A DNA stretch of 64,000 nucleotides from Trichoplax adhaerens (taxonomy: Eukaryota > Placozoa > Uniplacotomia > Trichoplacea > Trichoplacidae). This document shows positions 36,301 through 43,880 of the stretch, one piece after another. The stretch lies in the NCBI RefSeq assembly GCF_000150275.1, contig NW_002060944.1, positions 3,614-67,613 of the forward strand. Direction: 5' to 3'. The number at the start of each line of letters is the position of its first letter. Position 1 is the first letter of the stretch. The notes beneath the pieces are model-generated. The model saw nothing but the letters and a program-made list of their open reading frames with translations, was not told the DNA's origin and ran no database searches. A program made the translations under genes and the position numbers.

Positions 36301-37890
36301 TTAACATATAGAGCTTCTACGCGTGCATATTTATGCTGCATTGTTCCTGCTAAGATTACTACTTGCTCGCCAGCTCCTGATTTAGATTCGGCTTCGAGTT
36401 GTGAAAATATTCTCGCTCACACCTCTTTACAACTAGCTGTTTGGATTATGGCTTTAGCTGCCTTTATAGGAAATATATTAGTCATCGCTAACAATCGTTC
36501 TAATAAAAATCGCAAGATAAGTAAAGCAACTGAATTGGTCTTTACCAATTTAGCCATATCCGATTTCTTAATGTCTCTCTATCTAATCATCATTGGTATT
36601 GGCGATTTTGTTTATCGTGATCGTTATGCTCAATATTCTGAAGAGTGGCTTCGCAGTCCAGCCTGCGTTGTTGCATCATTTTTAATATGTACATCAAGTT
36701 TAATGTCAGTTCTTATGATGTTATTTATTGGTATCGATCGTTACTCAATTGCTTCGAATCCATTTTTAGCATCAGATACAAGATATAAAAGGACTAAAAT
36801 ATCACTACTATTAGGATGGTTACTAACAAGCATTTTCGTAGGTATACCTATCTCTATGGGTATTGATGAACCTGGTGATAGACGTTTATATCAATTTAGT
36901 TCAATTTGCACTCCAAGTAATTTAAGTAACAATTTCTATGCTGGCTGGACAATCGCGTTTGTTGTACTCCAACTTGTATGCTGGATGCTAACTTTAACAC
37001 TTTACCTTAAGTTGGTAGCGACGGTCAATAAAACACAGCGTTCTGTTCGTAGCAGTGCTCAATCGCGCAGCTTTGCGGTAGCTATCCGAATATCGCTAAT
37101 TCTAATAACGGATTTAATGGCTTGGTTACCAGTTTATGTTATTTCTGTTATGTCGATCATCCAAGGTACTCTAAATGTATTTATACTGCAATTCGCCGTC
37201 ATTTTAGCTATCCCCCTGAATTCAGCTATTAATCCATACATTTATACCGCTACTGGAACAGCTTGCTTTAACCGCTTAACATCTACGAATAAATCAAAAT
37301 CAGTTTATTCTTCAACAACACGAAATATTTCCATGCATCAGAATAGCACGTATGGTAATAAGCAGAAGCGTACGAGAGTTGCTCCTTTTTCCAAATATGA
37401 AACTATTATAAACGAAGACGTCGGTGATTCTACTTCCAAAGCTATTAATGATGGGTATCAAGCAGAACCTAATCAGATTAATAATAGTACGACTATCCGA
37501 ACAGCTAATCAGAAAACAAAAATTTCCTGTAATGAAATAACGACTACTGCTATCCATTGTGCTCCGGATGCTGCCTTCTTATTAAGTATGCAAAGAAATA
37601 AAAGGTACAGCGCACCTTCATGCGTACTTGCCGACATGTTAACTACAAGCTGCGATCATACCATATCTCATGAAGCGAATACCAAAAAATACTTAATAAT
37701 AGATGTAAGTAATTTCGCACAAACCCATAAAGCCAAAAATGCATCTTCGACGAGTGACAGAGCTGCTACGTCCGAACTTGGTATCATAAATCCCGTATAT
37801 GATGAGGATAAAGGTCAGAATGTTAAGCCTGTTCATAATATGCTAGAAAATTTTAGCTGTAAGGGCAGATACAAGCCATCATTTATGTAA
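9321..37890 (+). CDS. Giant LRR-GPCR, relaxin/LGR-like, 56 exons (paralog 2)
   Basis: A complete receptor gene of about 1903 codons is traced as 56 exons listed in the block entries below. Order: signal peptide (9321-9384), LRRNT (11559-11673), about 52 repeat-type exons (12076-36194), terminal exon (36312-37890). Apart from the first intron (phase 1), every intron is phase 2, donors are mostly GTAAGT-like, and the 56 exons sum to 5712 nt with no internal stop, which is strong internal support. The ectodomain is about 1380 residues before the hinge. LGR and RXFP relatives also encode one repeat per phase-2 exon of 69-78 nt, but have roughly 9-17 repeats. No LDLa module was seen, so a classic relaxin receptor is less likely. 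Ligand, coupling and true isoforms are unknown. Missed or skipped exons in the large introns are possible. Confidence 0.85.
9385..11558 (+). other. Intron 1 of the giant receptor, carrying interspersed repeat copy A
   Basis: This 2.2-kb intron contains repeat-like DNA at about 9604-9830 and 9945-10150 that is also found in two other introns of the gene (near 15450-15870, and 31150-33010). I looked for an LDLa-type Cys-rich exon, expected here if this were an RXFP receptor, and saw none. The rest (10150-11550) is AT-rich without visible genes. Confidence 0.5.
9604..10150. repeat. Interspersed repeat copy A
   Basis: Copy in the first intron of the giant receptor. It contains GTGATAAAATCCAATCAC, CTCTACTCTAGCCGAAT and GCATAGAATCTACCATTACA, all recurring in copies B and C. 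Boundaries are judged by eye. Termini and target duplications were not found. Confidence 0.6.
11559..11673 (+). CDS. Exon 2 of the giant LRR-GPCR: LRRNT cap
   Basis: Read in the phase left by exon 1 it gives VLQCPQTCTCPSASYIGC followed by TDATMTTFPTAKV. The C-P-x2-C-x-C...C spacing is the classic N-terminal cap that precedes extracellular leucine-rich repeats. It ends TT before GTGAGT (phase 2), the phase used by every later intron. Confidence 0.8.
12076..15230 (+). CDS. LRR exon block I: 8 single-repeat exons
   Basis: Exons: 12076-12147, 12724-12795, 12915-12986, 13320-13391, 14415-14486, 14570-14641, 14920-14991 (72 nt each) and 15156-15230 (75 nt). Each starts with one base completing a split Leu-type codon, then reads as a 24-residue repeat of the pattern xLxxNxIxxIxxxAFxxLxxL. 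Examples are YLNKNKIQKIEDGAF at 12077, YLDDNKIETIGEQAF at 14416 and HLHKNKIEKIEDGAF at 14921. Donors are GTAAGT, GTAAGC or GTAGGC. The close similarity of the first, fourth and seventh repeats points to local exon duplication. Their role is expected to be ligand contact or ectodomain scaffold. Confidence 0.83.
13456..13527 (+). pseudogene. Possible decayed LRR exon
   Basis: A good donor (GTAAGT at 13528) sits after a segment resembling the end of a repeat exon, and a TTCTAG acceptor lies upstream, but the interval between them is 64 nt and out of phase with the 72-nt cassettes. It may be a broken repeat exon between exons 6 and 7, or chance. It was not included in the gene model. Confidence 0.2.
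15450..15870. repeat. Interspersed repeat copy B
   Basis: It shares ordered similarity with copy A (about 9604-10150) and copy C (31150-33010): GTGATAAAATC..., CTTTATTAGATC, CTCTACTCTAGCC, then CAGTTCTATTTTTACC-like and CATAGA(G/A)TCTAC segments. This is the most compact of the three. No ORF is visible, so it is probably an old non-autonomous element. Confidence 0.6.
16808..16943. repeat. 68-bp tandem duplication
   Basis: Two head-to-tail copies begin with CTTAGAGCTATTCGTTTTAC at 16808 and 16876 and end in AGAATCTTATACTG. They differ by only a few changes, so the duplication is recent compared with other repeats here. Confidence 0.85.
17900..18470. repeat. Diverged direct repeat inside an intron
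   Basis: The segments near 17968-18090 and 18345-18468 both run from CAGCAATTTATT through a CTGCTGTAT/TTGCTGTAT stretch to AAAATAAATATTA, about 380 bases apart. Parts (the AGTAGGCATT...GTATCG segment at 18108) also resemble the end of repeat copy B near 15893, so these look like pieces of the same interspersed family. Confidence 0.5.
18680..20545 (+). CDS. LRR exon block II: 3 single-repeat exons
   Basis: Exons 18680-18751, 20290-20361 and 20474-20545, each 72 nt and phase 2 on both sides. They read YLNKNRISQIADGVF, RLSRNEIRRVQDIHL and SISRNRLTEMPSGAF at their starts, the expected LxxNxI/L core. Donors are all GTAAGT. The middle exon has a charged core (EIRRVQD) less typical of the family, but its borders and phase fit. 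Confidence 0.8.
18752..20289 (+). other. Intron with an inverted repeat segment and a hairpin
   Basis: About 19330-19500 is the reverse complement of sequence at about 31770-31920 within another intron, indicating an interspersed element present in both orientations. Near 19846-19905 the arms AGAAGACCTTGAC and GTCAAGGTCTCTTCT could form an imperfect hairpin. No exon with the LRR pattern was found. Confidence 0.45.
21567..24806 (+). CDS. LRR exon block III: 11 single-repeat exons
   Basis: Exons: 21567-21638, 22548-22619, 22731-22802, 22909-22980, 23108-23179, 23580-23651, 23757-23828, 23908-23979, 24079-24150, 24276-24347 (72 nt each) and 24729-24806 (78 nt). Typical starts are WLYANSIQRISKEAW, QLHGNDLTFISTYSF, FLYDNKIKVIAPGSF and KLSGNGVQQISGDSF. 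The exons at 24079 and 24276 have Cys in the repeat core (ELRICSITEIGTEIF and DVSGCKISMVTSRAF), a variant that could pair or pack differently. Most introns here are 100-450 bases, shorter than at the 5' end. Confidence 0.82.
25050..28654 (+). CDS. LRR exon block IV: 13 single-repeat exons
   Basis: Exons: 25050-25121, 25270-25341, 25877-25948, 26211-26282, 26627-26698, 26852-26923, 27010-27081, 27292-27363 (72 nt each), 27480-27554 (75), 27844-27909 (66), 28078-28149 (72), 28389-28469 (81), 28583-28654 (72). Lengths vary by multiples of three only, so the frame is kept whichever exon is included. Typical starts are NLNQNKIEYLNELGF, HLTSNEIKLIGSNAF, YLRSNKIKEIQPNSF and NMSSNRLEYVKSKVL. The donor at 28655 is GTACGT; others are GTAAGT-like, GTTAGC or GTAAAA. 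Confidence 0.82.
28957..31055 (+). CDS. LRR exon block V: 9 single-repeat exons
   Basis: Exons: 28957-29022 (66), 29144-29215, 29373-29444, 29592-29663, 29768-29839, 30043-30114, 30235-30306 (72 nt each), 30437-30502 (66) and 30981-31055 (75). Typical starts are NIHDNRLETLDFIQL, YLSYNKLQSLRNRTF, QLDHNKISIVENEAF, DISYNHIISLNGIFP and SLNQNHLQEIASDGF. For 29144 an alternative acceptor at 29156 would shorten the exon by 12 nt and keep frame; I prefer 29144 because it gives exactly 72 nt and a full repeat. The repeat core at 30981 (RITHNNISYISHSC) carries a Cys. Confidence 0.8.
31056..33539 (+). other. Intron filled with nested repeats (copy C)
   Basis: Left (about 31150-31410), middle (about 31676-31740) and right (about 32800-33010) parts match, in order, one continuous repeat seen in intron 1 (copy A). 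The extra DNA between them (about 31440-31675 and 31741-32798) looks inserted later. The second insert contains sequence whose reverse complement is at about 19330-19500. No exon with the LRR pattern was seen. Confidence 0.5.
31150..33010. repeat. Interspersed repeat copy C with nested inserts
   Basis: Shares the ordered landmarks of copies A and B, but these are separated by two extra blocks (about 31440-31675 and 31741-32798). The second block is itself a repeat with an inverted partner near 19330-19500. This is the usual pattern of later elements landing in older ones. Confidence 0.5.
33540..33817 (+). CDS. LRR exons 47 and 48 of the giant receptor
   Basis: Exon 33540-33626 (87 nt) reads DISYNNLVRNGIRVEEQ and is longer than the usual cassette. 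Exon 33746-33817 (72 nt) reads LLAGNNIKSIPMSFLKW. For the second, a nearer AG at 33757 would give an immediate in-frame stop, so the acceptor at 33745 was chosen. Donors are GTAAGT and GTGAGT. Confidence 0.75.
33900..34400. repeat. Interspersed repeat copy D
   Basis: About 33960-34380 matches the reverse complement of about 42070-42490 over some 400 bases with scattered differences (shared stretches include ACAAGAACTACAG and CCAATTAAGTTACAAG). It lies in the intron before exon 49. Ends are approximate; no coding capacity is visible, so this is likely an old non-autonomous element. Confidence 0.6.
34620..34793 (+). CDS. Exon 49 of the giant receptor: long non-LRR insert
   Basis: This 174-nt exon (58 residues) lacks the 24-residue repeat pattern. 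It opens SNLNDYPIMFSISSSIGSNN and later contains DVCVPPKIYRYLEYYSCN, with two Cys. Its acceptor (AAATCAG) and donor (GTAAGT) fit, it has the same phase-2 borders as the LRR exons and stays open. It may be an island between two repeat arrays, comparable to insertions in other large LRR ectodomains. No family is recognised. Confidence 0.65.
34953..36194 (+). CDS. Last LRR-type exons 50-55 of the giant receptor
   Basis: Exons: 34953-35027 (75), 35288-35365 (78), 35562-35633 (72), 35721-35798 (78), 35875-35946 (72), 36123-36194 (72). The first reads DLSDSRLNKIPSGSF. The last four match, in order, the four small exons of paralog 1 at 291, 427, 616 and 882; for example NLTRNRLANICGRS here versus NLRRNMNQNTLSNICGRS there. 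The final exon (SIKSNPLVTLQDISFYG) is less LRR-like and probably forms the C-terminal cap before the hinge. The 35946 donor is GTGTGT and is the weakest. Confidence 0.82.
36312..37890 (+). CDS. Terminal exon of the giant receptor: hinge, 7TM domain and tail
   Basis: After a TATAG acceptor the exon encodes a Cys-containing hinge (CCIVPAKITTCSPAPDL then SSCENILAHTSLQLAVW), seven helices and a tail of roughly 200 residues. Visible landmarks are GNILVI (TM1), LAISDF (TM2), RSPAC and SSICT Cys pair, IDRY (TM3), GWLLT (TM4), DLMAWLP (TM6) and NSAINPYIY (TM7). The 7TM part is highly similar to paralog 1, while the tails differ except for GIINPVYD, an NPxY-type motif. The stop is TAA at 37888-37890 and AATAAA occurs near 37938. 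The third loop has basic NKTQRSVRSSAQSR, identical in both paralogs apart from the first residue. Confidence 0.93.
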
Positions 37891-40610
37891 TATTTACTCT
37901 AATGGAGAAAAAGATAAAGAGCAATATTCGAAACCAAATAAAATTCACTACAGAAACATGAAAAATCAAGGTTGCGCATTCCTTTTATATTGTAATAATG
38001 CACTTCCTTCTGCTTTACCCTAACTAATCATCCAGTAATAAATCTTATAATGTAGTGGTTTAAAATAGATTATTACTTAAAAGTATTGTTGAATATTACA
38101 GTCGTAGAACTCATGACTAATGCAACTGCACATACGTAATTAGCACTCAGATTAATTATCGGCTGAACTTCTCTCTAAGAAGTCAGCCTTTTAAATCCTT
38201 CTAAAGGAATGTTAACAAATGTGTTCGCAAATGTTTTTCCGTAGTCAATTCAACTAAAAACCTAACTTAATCTATAGTTTCCCTTGTATTACTCAGTACG
38301 TAGTATGGCTCCTTTAGATACATGATTCCTAACTAGGTATAATTGCCATTCCTCACCGTGAGCCAATTATACACAAGTTGCTGAAATACGCTAATACCGC
38401 TTACCGAGGCGCCTTCAGTCTTACTTAAAGTTACAGCTATTGTCTCCTATAATCACTCACTAATAGTGGATGACTATTTTAACACCTAAAGTGATCCTTG
38501 ACGCCACTAATCCACTCAGATTAAGCGCTACTAGTTCTGATGACTACCGCGGTTTTCCTGTAAAACCTTTTTTCCTTTGCACATCAACATCATTTATTTC
38601 TCTTAAAGTCTAAATATATTATTGTTCTAATTGAAATTTTATCCATCCACAGGTGGACAAACTACAAGATACAATAATGTTGCTTTACGAAGAAGTAACT
38701 CTTGGTAATTCCTTTACGAAAATTGCATCCCATGGAACTCCCATTGCACATGCATAAAGCTAAAAAAATACTTCATTAATTATTTCGCACTTTCTTTAAT
38801 ATTCAATCTTAATAGCATATATCTAACTAGATAATTAATCAGACTGGATTATTTGCACTAATTGTAATCAACTTTTCAATATCCAGCCGTATTCAATTTT
38901 TATACTTATTAAGTTAGCATCGAATACAAAATACACAACTAATACTAGTACCAAAAATACTACATCTGTACCATTCTATATGATCTCATACAGGATTTCC
39001 ATTCCGTAACTTTTTATGGCGTTAAAATATGTACTACTTCTTCAAATAGCAATTTTAGCATAAGCAATGACAGCTTAATACAAATTTTAATTAACATATC
39101 ATTAATTACTATTTTAATACAATTGTGAGGTGCCTATGTAATAAAATGTATAAGCTTCATCTACAGTTTACCTTTTCTACATTGGAATAAGATTGTCATT
39201 TTTGGCAACGGCGTTAATACGTTTTTTTCAATTCTTACTTTCTCAAGTAGTTTGTGTCTTCTGGCATTTTACTTTCTTAATTGTATTACGTTCTGTTATT
39301 GATGCTCTAGAATCTCATTAAACTAATCCTTCCTTAACTCTGACATACTTTGACTAAATCAGCGAGAGTAAATATATTATAGCGAATATGATCGCCAACC
39401 CTTATCGGGTTACATTTTATGCATCAAAAACAAGTATAGCAATCCGTATAGCTGAAACACTTTAAATTTATATCCATGCTGACAGTTATTTATATAGATT
39501 CCAATAATGCCAGGTAACCACTAAATCTATTAAGCAGGTTTAAATGAATTTTAGGGTTTGAGGTAATTTTTACCGCTAAGCAGTCCCATAATTTGTATCT
39601 TTTTGCAAAGAAATTAGCTATGGGAGAAACTGAGCAAAATTCTTTTCACTACTTTTTTCAGTATTTACTTGGGAAACTAAAGTAAATATAGCTTTATAAT
39701 GCAGCTCTAATAAATTTTCGAACAGCCATAAAATATGCTAGAAACTATATTTGGCCAACAATTTGTTTCTCATGATTTGTATATTATTTTTACCAAATAT
39801 TAAGTAAAAAAATAAAAACTACGAAGACAGATAAGAAAGCATTAGTCATTATAATAGGTAAAATTTAGCATTTTAAATAGCGGTAAAAGTAATCTATTGC
39901 TAAAATTTCTGTTCTAATAATCAAATTGAAATGATGTACAAAAATTATGATAAATATTTAGTACAAAACTTATTTCGTTACACGACAAATTACTCATATT
40001 GACACCAGCAAGCGGCCAGTGAATCTACCGTATCTAAAGATTTATCCTGGAATATAATTAAATTAATTTATCAACATTGTTATTTAGTTTTAACAGCAAT
40101 TGTTAGATTTATTTGCCATATCTGGTATGCAAGATTGCATTTTTATTATTGAACATCGATCAAATTCTTCTCCAGGCACTATTAAACATTAACAGCATTT
40201 TAAATGTACTTAATAGTGTAGATCAAAACAAGTTTACGTAAACTTTAAAACATTAACGACTCATTCGACTTTGCGTCGGCTCTCTGTGCAAAGATTTATG
40301 TCAGTTATTGTTTAATACTAGCACAATTAGCTATCCTGATGACGCAGCACCGTATATGGCTGTTGTTAGGATTGTATTCATGTACTGTTACTGTATTACG
40401 CTATGATCCGATGATGTAGGCTTGTATTGTACGCGTTACCCGTTAACGGTAGCGTGCTTGTTGATCGCCATATAAGTAAATGTTGAATAAGAAGTAAACA
40501 TTCTGAAGCTAGTCAAGTACTCATCATTAAGTTGACTTGAACGTTATCTTACTTTAGCCTAGAATTTTTTAATAGCTGAGAATGAACCTTAGTCCGTAAA
40601 AATAAAAGCG

Positions 40611-41240
40611 TAAGAGTCAAAACCAATTGATCACAACCATCCAACTATTCATAAGACATTTATTTTATAATTAATCTGATGCCATAAACTTCGATAAATG
40701 AATTAACAAAGATTTAGAAATAAAGAAAGCATCTAATTAAATTGGAATACAACATACGGTGCTGGACTACTATTCTTATACGCGTAAATAGCTAATAATC
40801 TGCAATCCAATAATTAACAATTTTATACAATGAAAGCTTAAGAGTCAAAACCAATTGATCACAACCATCCAACTATTCATAAGACATTTTTTTTATAATT
40901 AATCTGATGCCATAAATTTCGATAAATGAATTAACAAAGATTTAGAAATAAAAAAAACATCTAATTAAATTGGAATATAACATACGGCGCTAAACTACTA
41001 TTTTTATACGCGTAAATAGCTAATAATCTGCAATCTAATAATTAACAATTCTATACAATAAAAGCTTAAGAGTCAAAACCAATTGATCACAGCCATCCAA
41101 CTATTCATAAGACATTTTTTATAATTAATCTGATGCCATGAACTTCGATAAATGAATTAACAAAGATTTAGAAATAAGGGAAGCATCTAACTAAATTGGA
41201 ATATAAGGTTATATACGGCGCTGGAATGAATTTTATTGTA
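40611..41240. repeat. Three tandem copies of a 228-bp unit
   Basis: Units start with TAAGAGTCAAAACCAATTGA at 40611, 40839 and 41067, a constant period of 228 bases, and are nearly identical. Each contains GATAAATGAATTAACAAAGA and a TACGGTGC/TACGGCGC stretch. The last copy runs out after about 41230. A single diverged copy is at about 8603-8760 behind paralog 1, so the amplification happened after the gene duplication. Confidence 0.9.
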
Positions 41241-42069
41241 AAACTATTTAAGAAATGTATTAATTGTTTCATTATAATAATAGGGCAAATCTATATTGTG
41301 TACGCCTACAATAAACAAAATCAAATGTAATAACTCAGTCTTAGAACGATGCCAATAACCTACTGACTATATTTTGAACATTACCTCTATAATTTTGTAA
41401 ATATAAATAAATTGCTATTTTATGCCAAGGCTTACTACGATTAAATTATACCTGAATTTATAAGACAGTAAGTAAAATGGGCTTACAATAACAATTCTTT
41501 TCCTTGATTTTATCTAGGAAGCTTGCAAATGTAACATCAAATAAGGATTTCCTATCTATTCTCGTACAATATAAGATAGTAATCTACATTCTTTGCTAAT
41601 TCAACCATCCGTGCTAGTTATGATCATTCACTTACAGATTTATGTCAAAGAGTATCGTGTCTTATCGTAGATCTCTACAATATGTTTCATTTATTATTTA
41701 CATGGTTTATGATATAGGCTCTAGTAATTTCATTTTGCAATCTCCATTCAATATTTTGTTTCATTTTAAATCTTAAATGAATTCTTTGAAAGAGAATCTG
41801 GAAACAATTTATACGAATTTTGTCCTTTTGTCAACAATAGCTCATATTATTAAATTGGGGAAATGCTTAAAATTAAAATATTTAATTTATCGCTTGCAAT
41901 TATCCGTAAATAATTATGTATATTAACTCATGGAACAAAAAAACATTTCGAAATTACAGTACAAGTCTTTTCCTTTTTATATTGTAAAAGTTAGAAATGA
42001 TACTGTTAGTAATCCTTCCTCAATTACTGATACCGAATGTAGTACAGGCCAAATATAGCTTAGATTACG

Positions 42070-42500
42070 ATCCAAGATCGTACAAAAATACTGTACTGTA
42101 GGTTAAATCGTAGGTTAGAGTGTATGATTGTATTAATTTCTATTTGTAGAAGACGTTTACCGTACGTATTGTAGTAATTGCATCGAGATACTTATATTAA
42201 GATTCTGAAATAATAATAGATTGTGCTAATTATGTTAGTAGTGTGAGATATGTGTTGTGAGGCTTTATTTAGAAACACAAATAATGCATTGATAGCGCGA
42301 TAGTAAATTTAGATATGAACTTGTAACTTAATTGGTAAGATATGATTTTATTAGAAGGAAAATCATTGCGTTACTAATTGTATATAAATTGTGAATATTA
42401 CTATAATAATTTAGATAGTCCTTGGTAGTTATGAGACGAACCTAATCTTATGTAGTAAAACGAAGTTTGCAAGAAGCTGTAGTTCTTGTTATACTTTAGA
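42070..42500. repeat. Interspersed repeat copy E, inverted relative to copy D
   Basis: The reverse complement of this stretch matches about 33960-34380 inside the receptor gene. Conserved stretches include GTAACTTAATTGGTAAGATA and ATAATAATAGATTGTG. Borders are approximate and no coding capacity is seen. Confidence 0.6.
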
Positions 42501-42645
42501 GAAGGCACTTTATCACATACCGCATGGAGTATTACTAATTTAACATCAATTCTAGATTTAAGTAGTATATACGAGTAATATTTTAAGCGTTTTTAACAAC
42601 ACATACTAGCAGTTGTCTACTAATACCAAAGAGCCAATTATTGTA

Positions 42646-42790
42646 ACACAGTGTAATCCTTGACTTATCCCTAAACAGAGCGCCTAAAATATAAAATTGA
42701 TATTAGATAAACAGTACATTACAGTACAATACTTTGAAAGATTTGTCCAACAAATAGTAAATCTGGATCTGGTTACATTGTTGCGCAAAA
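42646..42790. repeat. 145-bp direct repeat, left copy
   Basis: It begins TGTAATCCTTGACTTA and ends near CATTGTTGCGCAAAA; a copy with about 90% similarity lies at 43736-43880 in the same orientation, 1.09 kb away. The pair could be the ends of an old element or a local duplication. No coding sequence between them was recognised. Confidence 0.8.
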
Positions 42791-43735
42791 ATTCGGGATA
42801 GGACGGGACGGCTGGGCGGGTGCGGCCTCACGTAGTAGCGCTAATACTTTACCATTTCTAATGCTGGTCCTTCATCTTACAATGTCAACAACAATATCTT
42901 AAAAGAACTACTGTGATGTTTCCCATACTATTATTGCATCTTAGAATGCCAACAACTACTGTAAGCCCCACTTCTATTATACAATGTATGACGAAGTGAT
43001 TTAATGTAATTTAGTATACTGTACACTGTATTGTACAGTCACTCTTTATACTATCCCTCGTCGTAATACATGCGTATTTTGAAATGCCGCAAAACATTGC
43101 CTTTTGCACGTATACCTTTCAATTTAAATTTTATAGATTTAAATTATGATAAACTGCGATTCTAGCTTACCGGTCTATACATATTGAATAAAGCATGCTA
43201 ATTATTTACTCTACCATTCTTCGGAAGCTATTAACAAAAATCTAAAGTTTTGTCTTTACTGATAATTTCGTAATCTCCATTGCTAACTTTCCTCCTGATT
43301 TTTAAATGTTCAACATCTTAGTATATTGCTAACATAGTGATCATAGGTGACTAACATACGTTAATCAATTACTGATAAAAGAACAAATGCAAGAATTACA
43401 AGATCAGCTAACATCTTTTTACATTTATCACTATAAGTCATTTAAAAGAAGCAGCATTTAGAATTATAATTATGCTAACTATTTCCAAATCTCTTACAAT
43501 AGCAAGCGGGTTAGGTCATTTATTTTGGTAGTAATAATAGTATCACGTAAAAAAAGTTAGTAATATTTGGTAGAGTAGCCTTATCAGAGAGACAGGGATC
43601 TTAAAATTACAAGATAGTCTATAATTTAGACGTTTTGCCTAATAGAGTATAGTTGCTTCGTATTGAATGTGTGACTATAAGTAATTTACACTAGATTGTA
43701 TGTTATGAAGCGACTGATTCTCTGAATAGGCGTAT

Positions 43736-43880
43736 TGTAATCCTTGACTTAACCCTAAACATAGCGCCCAAAATATAAAATTGATACTTGATAAACAATA
43801 CGTTACAGTACAGTAATTTGAAAGATCTATCCAACAAATAGTAAATCTGGACCTGCTTACATTGTTGTGCAAAAGTTCAA
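43736..43880. repeat. 145-bp direct repeat, right copy
   Basis: This is the partner of the repeat at 42646. It reads TGTAATCCTTGACTTAACCC and ends near CATTGTTGTGCAAAAG. After the conserved part the two flanks diverge at once. Confidence 0.8.
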
